Assembly: GCA_019358895.1 (NCBI GenBank)
Contig: JAHHIG010000005.1
Location: 279,742 to 343,741 of the forward strand
DNA from: Tildeniella nuda ZEHNDER 1965/U140
Lineage (GTDB): Bacteria > Cyanobacteriota > Cyanobacteriia > Leptolyngbyales > Leptolyngbyaceae
DNA length: 64,000 nucleotides
Direction: 5' to 3'
In this document: positions 8,913 through 16,685 of the stretch, piece after piece
Layout of the letters: every line of letters begins with the position of its first letter
Numbering within the stretch: the first letter of the stretch is position 1
Notes under the pieces: model-generated
The model's database searches: none
Told to the model about the DNA's origin: nothing
What the model saw: only the letters and a program-made list of their open reading frames with translations
Program-made: the position numbers and the translations under genes

Positions 8913-8975
8913 GATTTCTACGCCTGTAAAACCTAAAATGATTCCAATTGCATGGCACTAAAATAAACTGGATTT

Positions 8976-9007
8976 AGATCCTCGACTTTTTGGAAAAGTC
9001 GGGGATC
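8976..9007. terminator. long hairpin downstream of the Tat-SDR gene
   Basis: AGATCCTCGACTTTT is followed by TGG and AAAAGTCGGGGATCT, a stem of about 15 bp with a few non-Watson-Crick pairs. It lies in the gap after the SDR stop and before the CMD gene start. Similar hairpins are dispersed in cyanobacterial genomes, so it may be a repeat used as a terminator. Confidence 0.45.
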
Positions 9008-9035
9008 TGTGTAGTCGCGATCGTTTAAAACTCAT

Positions 9036-9935
9036 CTACAAACCCGACATCATGCCACCATCGGCTAAGAGAGACGTACCCGTAATGTAAGGACAATCAT
9101 TTGACGCGAGGAACAATGCCGCTTCAGCAATTTCCTCTGCGGTCGCAATCCGCTTCAGCGCATCCGCCAACTGTCGAGACGCTTCTACTTTCTCTGGATT
9201 TCCTCCCGTTGTTCGTTGAAACAGCGGTGTGTCGGTAATTCCGGGCGAAAGTACATTGACCCGGATTCCCTGCTGACCATAATCCAGAGCTGCCACCTGC
9301 GCCAACCCCAACAGCGCCCGTTTCGCCGAAGTATAAGCAGCAAAACCCGGTCGAGTGGCGATCGTATGTTGAGAGGCAGTAATCACAATATTGCCACCCC
9401 GCTTCAGCAGGTGCGGAATTTCGTATTTCATTGCCAGAAAAACACCCCGCAGATTGGTGTTTTGAGTTCGATCCCACTCTTCAACGGTAATCTCATGGAG
9501 CGGTTTTGTCAGCACGTCGCCAGCATTGTTAAACGCCACATCTAGCTGACCATATTTTTCGACGATGCGATCGACAAACGATTCAACTTCTTTGGGCTGT
9601 GTCACATCCGCCTTGATGTAAGTAGCATCGCCACTACGTTGCCGGATTTCCTGTTCCACCTCAGCCCCCAGGTTTTCTCTCCGTCCGCAGAAACCGACTT
9701 TAGCTCCTTCACGGGCAAAGGCGATCGCGGCGGCGCGACCAATGCCAGACGTTGCGCCAGTAATCACAACGACTTTTCCAGCGAAACGACCCTGCGCGAT
9801 CGCGGGTTTGGGTGCAGGCTGTTGAGCATTAGCTTGACGGGTGAAGCCAACTGTAGCGGCTCCAGCAAGCCCAGCCAGCCCAGTTTGAATGACTTGCCGA
9901 CGGCTAGATTGTCGATTTGTAGTATGTTTCATCAT
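9036..9935 (-). CDS. Tat-exported short-chain dehydrogenase/reductase
   Basis: The 299-residue protein has a twin-arginine signal (SSRRQVIQTGLAGLAGAATV, then ANAQQ) before a complete SDR domain: nucleotide motif TGATSGIG, NNAGD, Ser in VITASQH, and catalytic YTSAK. SDRs are usually cytosolic, so export of a cofactor-binding SDR by Tat (which carries folded proteins) is unusual but credible. It is divergent from a second LysR gene and probably regulated by it. The substrate is unknown. Confidence 0.88.
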   Translation of the reverse strand: MMKHTTNRQSSRRQVIQTGLAGLAGAATVGFTRQANAQQPAPKPAIAQGRFAGKVVVITGATSGIGRAAAIAFAREGAKVGFCGRRENLGAEVEQEIRQRSGDATYIKADVTQPKEVESFVDRIVEKYGQLDVAFNNAGDVLTKPLHEITVEEWDRTQNTNLRGVFLAMKYEIPHLLKRGGNIVITASQHTIATRPGFAAYTSAKRALLGLAQVAALDYGQQGIRVNVLSPGITDTPLFQRTTGGNPEKVEASRQLADALKRIATAEEIAEAALFLASNDCPYITGTSLLADGGMMSGL

Positions 9936-10110
9936 TAGTTTTTGGGTTGTAAAAACGACTCAAAATTCTGTGACGATCGTAAAAAATCTGTTGAAGGTTG
10001 ATGGTGGACTTGCAAAACAAGCTTCGATAGCTTAAGTGTAGATTCGTGCTTGAACAAATAACAATAGCTTTTTCAGGCACTACTATCATGCTCAAAAAGC
10101 ATTAATCACT

Positions 10111-11019
10111 ATGAGTCGTTTACAAGATTTAGAAGTCTTTGTACAGGTTGTAAACAGCGGCAATTTTGCGAAGGCGGCGGTTGCCCTAGAAATCAATCCA
10201 TCTGCAATCAGTCGCCGCATTAGTCAGCTTGAAGATCAGTTGGGTGTACGTTTATTTAATCGCACCACACGCAGCCTCAGCTTGACTGAAGTCGGAGAAC
10301 GTTATTTCGATCGCTGCCTCAGAATTTTGGCAGATTTGGAGGAAGCCGATCGCGAGGCAAAACATCACAGCGAAGCACCACAGGGTAACCTTCACGTCAG
10401 TTGTTCGACTCTGTTTGCTCATCGTCATCTGCTAACGCGAATGCCTGAGTTTTTGACCCACTATCCACGCCTCAGCATTCAATTAGCGCTGACCGATGAT
10501 TTAGTCGATATTGTTGGTGATGGCATCGATGTAGCAATTCGCATTGGTGAACTAGCAGATTCTTCTCTAATTACCCGTCGGTTAGTGTCCGATCGCCGGA
10601 TTATTTGCGCGGCTCCAGCCTATCTCGATCGGTATGGAACGCCTGCAACTCCCGATGCTTTAGCCAATCATAATTGCCTCGCCTTAAATGCTTACAAAAC
10701 CACCTTGAATCAATGGCGCTTTCGCGATCCAGTAGGAGTGAGAGAAATTAGCGTGGGTGGAAATTTTACGGTCAATAGTGGAACGGCACTGTATGAAGCG
10801 GTTCTGGCAGGCTTAGGCATTGCTCGTGTGACCGCATTTTTGGCGGATCAGGCGCTGCGATCGGGGCAGCTAATTCGGATTTTGACTGAGTACGAAGATG
10901 AGAGCGATGTTGGCATTTATGCCATTTTTCCTAGTAATCGCTACTTATTGCCCAAAGTGCAATGCTTTGTAGAATTTTTGGTTGAAAGCTGTTTGGACAG
11001 TAGGCTATTTAGACAGTAG
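10111..11019 (+). CDS. LysR-family transcriptional regulator
   Basis: This 302-residue protein has the HTH MSRLQDLEVFVQVVNSGNFA and AISRRISQLEDQLGVRLFNR, then the effector domain (GNLHVSCSTLFAHRHLL, VDVAIRIGEL-type segment, LAGLGIARVTAFLA). It belongs to the large CrgA/DmlR-like subgroup that often controls a divergent oxidoreductase. The Tat-exported SDR is divergent, 175 bases away. A weak dyad CTTG-CAAAA-CAAG at 10009-10021 lies in the shared promoter region. Confidence 0.93.
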   Translation: MSRLQDLEVFVQVVNSGNFAKAAVALEINPSAISRRISQLEDQLGVRLFNRTTRSLSLTEVGERYFDRCLRILADLEEADREAKHHSEAPQGNLHVSCSTLFAHRHLLTRMPEFLTHYPRLSIQLALTDDLVDIVGDGIDVAIRIGELADSSLITRRLVSDRRIICAAPAYLDRYGTPATPDALANHNCLALNAYKTTLNQWRFRDPVGVREISVGGNFTVNSGTALYEAVLAGLGIARVTAFLADQALRSGQLIRILTEYEDESDVGIYAIFPSNRYLLPKVQCFVEFLVESCLDSRLFRQ

Positions 11020-11130
11020 TAAGGCAAGAAGCTAAGGCAGCATTGTCGCGCGCGATCGCGGCGATCAATTGCAACACAAAAAATGTTTGGGAAGCATTAA
11101 AAAATGATGTTTTAACTACGAAAGGGCACC

Positions 11131-12057
11131 TTAACGATGAAAGAGCACACTGTTTCTGGTCAAAAATCGGTTAGAAAACAGCATTGGCATTCCTTCCCCG
11201 CTTAATACTGATTTGCCCGTGTTTGCTTGACGCGCATGGATGTGCAGATGAGGTTCAGTGGTGTTGCCTGAATTGCCAACTTTAGCGATCGCTTGTTCAA
11301 CCTCAACCGTCTCTCTTTCTTGAACCGTGAGACTTCCACGCTGAAGATGTGCCAGCAAAACATCAGCCCCTTTGCATTCAATCAAGATGTGATTACCTGC
11401 CGGATTATTGCGATCGCTTTGAGGCGGAACCAAGTCAGGAAAATTATTAACGGCTTTGCGAACTGTGCTATTACAAGGGCTGTAGAGCGTTTCTCCAAAA
11501 ATGGCATAGTTCGTTAGTAACTCCGGATAGAGTCCATTCGCTCTCGTCCCCACAGCATTGAGCTTGGCAATATCCAAAGCGTACCGTTGAGTTGGATTAA
11601 CATTGTGGTAATTAATTGTCGGATGATTTCCACCGTGTCCAACATAATAAACGCCACTCTTAAGCGGAAAAGCAAGTTGAATAGATTCCCCACCGAAAGA
11701 ATAGCCTTGCGGAATGTAGCTTCCTAGAACCGCGATGAAGAATAAAATGACAGCACTGCTAATTCCCAGCGAAACATAGTGACCCAGCTTTCGGGGTGGA
11801 TACAGTGGCAATGCCTTTACTTTGATGAAAGACTGATATGCTGCAACAATGAGCAAAATGACTAGCCCAAAGCGCAGATAATAGCTAAACCAGTCCCATC
11901 GCCCAATCAGAAAAATATGAACGATGTAAAGGGCAACTACTAATAGTTTAAGCAACCAATCCAGCTTACTGCGATTCGTTTCTCGCCACAGCCAAGCTAG
12001 AAAAACAGCAGGAATCACCAAATGGGTGAGAATTGTGAGTGCGATCGCAAGGAGCAT
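11131..12057 (-). CDS. membrane-anchored M23-family peptidase-like protein
   Basis: The 308-residue protein has four hydrophobic segments in the first 120 residues, then a LytM/M23 domain. Motifs seen are YALDI, a pattern GETLYSPCNSTVRKAV, LLAHLQRGS, VGNSGNTTEPHLHIHA with the H-x-H zinc ligands. The usual first ligand pair H-x-x-x-D reads QRYALD, so the first His is absent, as in some duplicated-membrane M23 relatives. It may remodel the cell wall, or may have lost catalysis. Confidence 0.75.
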   Translation of the reverse strand: MLLAIALTILTHLVIPAVFLAWLWRETNRSKLDWLLKLLVVALYIVHIFLIGRWDWFSYYLRFGLVILLIVAAYQSFIKVKALPLYPPRKLGHYVSLGISSAVILFFIAVLGSYIPQGYSFGGESIQLAFPLKSGVYYVGHGGNHPTINYHNVNPTQRYALDIAKLNAVGTRANGLYPELLTNYAIFGETLYSPCNSTVRKAVNNFPDLVPPQSDRNNPAGNHILIECKGADVLLAHLQRGSLTVQERETVEVEQAIAKVGNSGNTTEPHLHIHARQANTGKSVLSGEGMPMLFSNRFLTRNSVLFHR

Positions 12058-12186
12058 GATGTAATCTCCGTGTGAGGCGGTTTGCGTTCTGTAGAGTTCT
12101 CCATGTTTCCATCGTAATTACAGAAGCCAAGCTTGAGCAAGTTTGCCAAAATCCAGTTCTGAAGCAATGGTTGAGGAGAAAATCAG

Positions 12187-12333
12187 GGCGTTGCTGAATC
12201 GAGGTATGAACCGCAAAATCCGCCCTCACCCTAACCCTCGCCCTTTGGGCGAGGGGACAAGAATTCTAGCTCCCTTCTCCCCAGGGAGAAGGGCTGGGGA
12301 TGAGGGAAAATCATACTTGCATTCAGCAACGCC
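12187..12333 (-). mobile_element. 147-bp MITE-like element, copy B
   Basis: It is the reverse complement of copy A at 2051-2197 with only a few base differences and exactly the same length. An 8-bp direct repeat, AAAATCAG at 12179-12186 and 12334-12341, flanks it. It lies upstream of a truncated NmrA-like gene. Confidence 0.85.
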
Positions 12334-12473
12334 AAAATCAGATGTCAGCCCACATTGCAACAGTGATTGATTATTGGAAAGTAAACGCTGCTAGTCCAAC
12401 TGGAAAAGAGCGATCGCATGAGTGGCAACAGTTAAATGAGCGCGGGATGTCTATCAATCTTTGGAGGTTCAGG

Positions 12474-12656
12474 ATGCACATCATTCTTGGAGCGACTGGC
12501 AACGTTGGTTCAGCCGTGGTGCAGGCGCTACTCAAACGGCGTGAGTCGGCTATCGTCGTCACACACAATCCCTCAAACGCCACAAAACTGCATCAGAACG
12601 GTGCCGATATCGCGGTAGCCGATGTGCATGATGTGGAAGCACTGCGGGATATCTGA
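12474..12656 (+). pseudogene. truncated NAD(P)-binding NmrA/YcfD-like protein
   Basis: An ATG preceded by GGAGG opens a frame of 60 codons: MHIILGATGNVGSAVVQALL, then a dinucleotide-fold strand GADIAVADVHDVEALRDI and a stop. This is the first beta-alpha-beta unit and following strand of atypical SDRs (NmrA-like, about 290 residues). The rest of the protein is missing downstream. It may be expressed as a short peptide but cannot be a working enzyme. Confidence 0.7.
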
Positions 12657-12842
12657 TGAATTTTGCTCTCGTAGATTCGGTACGCACGTTTCGTAACTTC
12701 TTCGCTGCTCAACAAGATTGCTTGCATAGGTGGACTCTCGATCGCTAGGCGACCTCTTGGAACTCCTACATAATATCCCACGAACTAATAGGACGGACAT
12801 TGCTGTTAGCATCACGATCGCCATTTGTAGTTTATTCCCGTA

Positions 12843-12870
12843 GTAGGAACGGTAAATGCAACGTCCCTAC
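12843..12870. repeat. 28-bp near-palindrome, copy 1
   Basis: It runs GTAGGAACGG to ACGTCCCTAC around an ATGC centre. Similar 28-bp near-palindromes lie at 20046-20073 and 31174-31201. Confidence 0.5.
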
Positions 12871-12882
12871 CGAAAGCTGTCG

Positions 12883-12971
12883 GCATAACGTTGCCCATCA
12901 CCCGCCGCAGACTACCTCTGCATCATAACCGATTACATTGTGGCGGTCGGTGTGCATGGGCGTTGTTAGAC
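12883..12971 (+). other. attC-like recombination site (candidate)
   Basis: The segment starts GCATAAC and ends GTTAGAC, matching the conserved AAC and GTT cores of integron attC sites (right end fits GTTRRRY exactly). Next to each core are imperfect complementary arms, GTTGCCCATCACCCGCCGC on the left and GGCGGTCGGTGTGCATGGGC on the right, with unpaired extra bases as in attC. The centre is asymmetric. A decayed IntI/Xer-like integrase gene lies 3.5 kb away. No folding program was run, so this is a candidate only. Confidence 0.4.
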
Positions 12972-13004
12972 AGATTTACGCCTTTAGCTGTTAGACTGTC
13001 TGTT

Positions 13005-13051
13005 CTCATGCATTTTCTGCACCGAAGGGGTTAGTGCAGAAAATGCATGAG
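13005..13051. terminator. strong 18-bp-stem hairpin after the SDR operon
   Basis: CTCATGCATTTTCTGCAC and its exact complement at 13034-13051 are separated by 11 bases. It begins 20 bases after the SDR stop on the minus strand. There is no T-run, so it may be a processing or stability element rather than a Rho-independent terminator. Confidence 0.45.
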
Positions 13052-13070
13052 ACTGCTTCTGGACAGCGAC

Positions 13071-13838
13071 TTAAGCTGCTTGCTGGCGATTGTTAAAGCC
13101 ATCTCCTCCAGCCGCAATACCACCATCAACCGGGAGGATCACCCCCGTTACCCAGCTTGCATTTGCCAAATATAGAACGGCATCGGCGATATCTTTGGGC
13201 GTGCCAACCCGACCCAGAGGATGCTGCCGATCTAAATAATTTAATGTTTCTTGGGTCAGTTCACCATGAAGTGGTGTTGGTACAATCCCAGGCGCGATCG
13301 TGTTGATCCGAATCCTATCCTCGGCTAACTCAAAAGATAGGTTTTTCGCCATAGCTGTAATTGCGGCTTTCGCCATAATCGGTGCTGAAGCAGGAATTGA
13401 CTGACTAGCGTGGAACGTGAGAATTGTCCCAATGTTGATAATTGCGCCGCCATCTCCTTGCAAGCGCATTTGCTTGACGGCTTCCTGGGTGAGCGCAAAA
13501 GTACCGCGAACATAGTTTAGATATTGGTCTAACTCACCAATGCTATATTCAGTGAACGGTTTGATCGCAAAAATGCCAGCATTATTAATGAGCACATTCA
13601 CTCGACCAAACTTGGAAACAGCTTCATCAACTAGTTTTGGAGCAAATGTTGGATCGATAATATCACCTGCTACAAGATGGATACGATCGGGTCGATCGAG
13701 TTTTTGAGCCGCTGTTTCAAGTTTTGAGAATGTTCTCCCGTTCAGTATCACATTCGCCTGATTGTGCAAAAATGCTTCAGCAATGGCATAACCTAAGCCA
13801 GTTGCACCGCCCGTGATAATTACAGTCTGAGTGGTCAT
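13071..13838 (-). CDS. SDR-family protein lacking the catalytic Tyr
   Basis: This 255-residue protein has the dinucleotide motif TGGATGLG, NNAG and a C-terminal PVDGG strand typical of SDRs. However, where the family has Ser and Y-x-x-x-K, it reads NIGTILTFHASQ and SAPIMAK: Lys is kept but the Tyr position is Pro. It may bind NAD(P) without normal dehydrogenase chemistry. GGAGGT lies just before the ATG at 13838, chosen over an upstream ATG at 13853. It is the last gene of an operon with a tautomerase and an NTF2-like protein. Confidence 0.85.
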   Translation of the reverse strand: MTTQTVIITGGATGLGYAIAEAFLHNQANVILNGRTFSKLETAAQKLDRPDRIHLVAGDIIDPTFAPKLVDEAVSKFGRVNVLINNAGIFAIKPFTEYSIGELDQYLNYVRGTFALTQEAVKQMRLQGDGGAIINIGTILTFHASQSIPASAPIMAKAAITAMAKNLSFELAEDRIRINTIAPGIVPTPLHGELTQETLNYLDRQHPLGRVGTPKDIADAVLYLANASWVTGVILPVDGGIAAGGDGFNNRQQAA

Positions 13839-13890
13839 ACTATCTACCTCCAATTTGGCTCAAAGATTTGACTGTCTAGATTGACATTTT

Positions 13891-14106
13891 TCAATGTGAT
13901 TGTGGCTGAATGCCTTGCCGAAATTCTTTCACAGGCACGCCAGCAACACCCCAATCTTCAGTTGCAACTTCATCAATGACGACAAATGTTGTGGCAGGTG
14001 TCTTATTGAGAACACGCACCAAAAGTTCTGTTACACCTTTGATCAGTTCAGCTTTTTGCTGTTCTGTTGCACCTTCGCGAGTGATTTTGATGTTTACATA
14101 GGGCAT
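13891..14106 (-). CDS. 4-oxalocrotonate tautomerase family protein
   Basis: The 71-residue protein starts MPYVNIKITREGATEQQKAE, which places the catalytic Pro immediately after the initiator Met, and keeps the typical small beta-alpha-beta length. The GGAGGT ribosome site fixes the start. The family isomerises enol/keto acids or dehalogenates small acids. It lies 15 bases downstream of the NTF2-like gene and 52 upstream of the SDR; together they resemble a small catabolic operon controlled by the divergent LysR. Confidence 0.88.
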   Translation of the reverse strand: MPYVNIKITREGATEQQKAELIKGVTELLVRVLNKTPATTFVVIDEVATEDWGVAGVPVKEFRQGIQPQSH

Positions 14107-14120
14107 AGTTTGACCTCCCG

Positions 14121-14807
14121 CTAATTCTGGCTTGCTGGCAATATTGTCGTGTCTGCATGGATTTTGTAGTGAAAGACTTTGGCAATAATTTTCCATTCGC
14201 CCTCAAGCTGAATGAGGGTGAGGAGATCAATAAAATCTTTGCCTAGCATGGAAGAATGCATTCGGGCGATCGCGGTTACAGCCCCTGCAAACTCGATCGA
14301 ATCGATCGAAAAGGTATAGGGATCGCCGGAAGATTCTGGGGAAATTCGTTGTTCAACGATTGGGAAATAGGAACGCATATCAAGATGCAATAGTTCTCCG
14401 CTAGATGCCGTGAAGTATTGCGCATTGGCATGAAATACGGTCGCCAAAAGAGCGGTATCACAACGATATAAAGCGTCGTAATATCGCTTGAGCAAATCAA
14501 CGATCGCAAAATATTCAATGCCGTCAACCTGTTTATCCACTGTATAGACTTGTGCTTGATTCATAGTTCCTCCGCTTTGGGTTACCACAGCTTGAAGCGC
14601 ATAGGTTAAATAGACCGTTGCACTACCAGGATCATAGAGGTAGAGAATAATTTCAGCATGGGGTTGACTTTTTTGGACTACATCTGTCTGCTCTGCAAAC
14701 ATTGCTGAAACCATCCCGACAATAATACCGAAGTAATATTCTTGCGAACTCCAGAGTGTTGGTTTAAAGGGTTTTTTCAGGCGCACAATGTCGCCTTTTT
14801 CCATCAC
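14121..14807 (-). CDS. NTF2-like (lumazine-binding-type) protein, fused to an upstream domain
   Basis: The frame encodes 228 residues. Residues 82-228 form an NTF2/SnoaL-like fold (YFAIVDLLKRYYDALYRCDT, MRSYFPIVEQRISPES, LLTLIQLEGEWKIIAKVFHY) usual as a stand-alone protein of about 130-150 residues. Residues 1-81 (MEKGDIVRLKKPFKPTLWSS) are a separate small domain I do not recognise. GGAGGA stands three bases before the Met at residue 82 (14564), so translation can also start there. The frame may be two genes that lost the stop between them, or one gene with two products. Confidence 0.75.
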   Translation of the reverse strand: MMEKGDIVRLKKPFKPTLWSSQEYYFGIIVGMVSAMFAEQTDVVQKSQPHAEIILYLYDPGSATVYLTYALQAVVTQSGGTMNQAQVYTVDKQVDGIEYFAIVDLLKRYYDALYRCDTALLATVFHANAQYFTASSGELLHLDMRSYFPIVEQRISPESSGDPYTFSIDSIEFAGAVTAIARMHSSMLGKDFIDLLTLIQLEGEWKIIAKVFHYKIHADTTILPASQN

Positions 14808-14836
14808 ACTTTCTCCTGTTCAAACAACCCATCAAG

Positions 14837-15076
14837 TTATTCTTTGCCAACACCAAGCTGCTCTTTGCTGCGCTTCAACACTTCCCACAGTGCCTCAATC
14901 TTGTCAAATGCTTCTTTCGAGGGAATTCTTCCAGCCGTTTCAAGATTGCAGATGTAACCAACTCGATGAGCAAACTCCTGCAAATTGGCATTAAAAACCA
15001 GGTTTTCTGGTTTGGCTTGCCCACGATATCGGGCACGAGGATATAAAAAATCAATTTTATTTACCACTATCTGCAC
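14837..15076 (-). CDS. small conserved cyanobacterial protein
   Basis: The 79-residue protein has a pattern (KIDFLYPRARYRG, then FNANLQEFAHRVGYICNLET, then ALWEVLKRSKEQLG) that I recognise as recurring among short cyanobacterial proteins of unknown function. It is helical and has no signal or membrane segment. It is first in the minus-strand operon of NTF2, tautomerase and SDR genes, divergent from a LysR gene. Confidence 0.7.
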   Translation of the reverse strand: MQIVVNKIDFLYPRARYRGQAKPENLVFNANLQEFAHRVGYICNLETAGRIPSKEAFDKIEALWEVLKRSKEQLGVGKE

Positions 15077-15180
15077 TCCTTGGATTTAAAAGTAGTTCAG
15101 TTGTTGCTGATTCTGAACAGAATTAGTTAACCATAACTCTTCACTCAGAAAAGATAAAGATCGATTTAGTTGAATAACTT

Positions 15181-15195
15181 TTCACCTATAGTGAA
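15181..15195. promoter_or_regulatory. candidate LysR operator (T-N11-A dyad)
   Basis: TTCACCTATAGTGAA is a perfect 5-bp dyad with a 5-bp centre, and its core fits T-N11-A. It lies 43 bases before the LysR start and about 105 bases from the divergent operon start. Confidence 0.55.
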
Positions 15196-15237
15196 TAATA
15201 TAGATGGCGCGATGGATCGTTTTGTAAGTGGTTTTCT

Positions 15238-16140
15238 ATGGACAAATTAATTGCTCTGAACGTCTTTAGACGGGTCGTTGAGTTAGAGAGTTTTAGCCGT
15301 GCAGCAGATGCTCTGAACTTATCAAATGCAGCCGTCAGTAAAAATGTCCAGGAACTGGAAAAAGAACTGGGAACCCAGTTGATTCATCGGACAACTAGAC
15401 GTTTGAGCTTGACTGAAACAGGACGACTCTATTTTCAGCGGATTTGCTCGATTCTGGATGAACTGGAACGTGTTGAAGAAACGGTTTCCGATCTCTCGGT
15501 CAAACCTCACGGACTGCTTCGCGTGACAGCACCCATGTCTCTGGGTTTAACCCATGTCGCAACAGCGATTTATCAATTCCAATCAATGTATCCAGATATG
15601 CGGATCGAACTCATCCTCAACGATCGCTATGTGGATCTCATTGAGGAGGGATTTGATGTGGGGATCAGAGGGGGCGGATTGGTCAACGATAATAGTCTGG
15701 TCACACATCGAATCGGCGATATGCAAAGAGTCGTTTGCGCATCACCAGCATATCTGAAGCAGTATGGCGAACCAAAATCGCCAGAGGATCTGAAGAAGCA
15801 CCATTGTGTGGTTTACACGCTGGCGCGATCGCCCCATGAGTGGAGTTTTTGGCGCGGTCATGAAACAGTGTCAGTGCATGTTGATGGATCTTTAAAAGTG
15901 AACAATAGCCTGGCTGCGAGTCAAGCTGCTGTCGCGGGACTTGGTTTAATTTTTTTGCCCCTGTTCACAGTCTTAGATGAATTGGAACGTGGGATGCTTA
16001 AAACTGTCTTGAAAGAATGGTCTACGGAACCTTTGACCCTGTATGCGATTTACCCAAAACATCGCCAACACTCCGGAAAACTTCAAGTATTCATAGACTT
16101 CATGTCGGAGGCTCTTGCATCAATTGCTACCAGACTTTAA
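15238..16140 (+). CDS. LysR-family transcriptional regulator
   Basis: This 300-residue protein has the HTH MDKLIALNVFRRVVELESFS and AVSKNVQELEKELGTQLIHR, followed by a DmlR/CrgA-like effector domain (PHGLLRVTAPMSLGLTHVAT, VGIRGGGLVNDNSLVTHRIG, AAVAGLGLIFLPLF). It is divergent from the four-gene minus-strand operon (14837 to 13071), its likely target. It is similar in subgroup to the LysR at 10111. Confidence 0.93.
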   Translation: MDKLIALNVFRRVVELESFSRAADALNLSNAAVSKNVQELEKELGTQLIHRTTRRLSLTETGRLYFQRICSILDELERVEETVSDLSVKPHGLLRVTAPMSLGLTHVATAIYQFQSMYPDMRIELILNDRYVDLIEEGFDVGIRGGGLVNDNSLVTHRIGDMQRVVCASPAYLKQYGEPKSPEDLKKHHCVVYTLARSPHEWSFWRGHETVSVHVDGSLKVNNSLAASQAAVAGLGLIFLPLFTVLDELERGMLKTVLKEWSTEPLTLYAIYPKHRQHSGKLQVFIDFMSEALASIATRL

Positions 16141-16466
16141 CCTTTAGCAAGCCAACAGAAATACCGAGATTTACGCATAGTAATAACTCAGCAAAAGCAG
16201 TGTATCAAGATCAATTCTTGACAACCGTACTATTACAAAATCAGAGGTCTAACTATTAATAGACTGAAAGTTTCCGCCTAAGATCTCGCAGCGGGTGAAT
16301 AGGCAGAACAATTCGCCACAACACCTCAAATTTGATGCTTAGGTAGAATCTTTCCGCATCATACGCTGCTCAAGCTGGATAGCTGGAATCTTTCCTCATA
16401 TTTTCAGGCTCCCTACAGAGATGAGCAAATGTACTATTAAATACACGGTATCTCCGCTCATGTCCT
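16141..16466. other. no gene seen
   Basis: This is AT-rich spacer with loosely repeated GAAT/AGTTTCC..CAT motifs (near 16268, 16350 and 16390) and no open frame with recognisable homology. Confidence 0.4.
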
Positions 16467-16637
16467 ATGCAGCGACCTCTAAAGAAGTTGTTAGATTAGG
16501 TGCGCGATGCCATCCGCCTTAAGCACTACGCCGATCGCACCGAAGACACGTCACAAGCTGAGGCAAAAACACGATCGCTCATTGCTGTATTGCGTTTGAG
16601 CAGGCTAACGTCTGCGTCTTTACAAGCAGCAACTTAA
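16467..16637 (+). pseudogene. N-terminal remnant of an IntI/Xer-like tyrosine recombinase
   Basis: An ATG at 16467 encodes MQRPLKKLLD, then a TAG, then VRDAIRLKHYADRTEDT in the same frame, followed by unrelated residues and a stop at 16635. The segment matches the SAM-like N-terminal domain typical of integron-type and phage-type tyrosine recombinases, where the TAG stands for a Gln or Arg. The catalytic domain is absent. This is a dead gene that could once have moved gene cassettes. Confidence 0.65.
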
Positions 16638-16685
16638 CATTAAACGTCCCGCCGACATCTTTAACCGATAGCCTAAGCTGCATCA

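Noticed and set aside
12593..12781. Minus-strand frame containing VTKRAYRIYES
   Set aside because: Slight likeness to DUF2934 (RAYxxYE), but too short, overlapping the NmrA remnant, and without a ribosome site.
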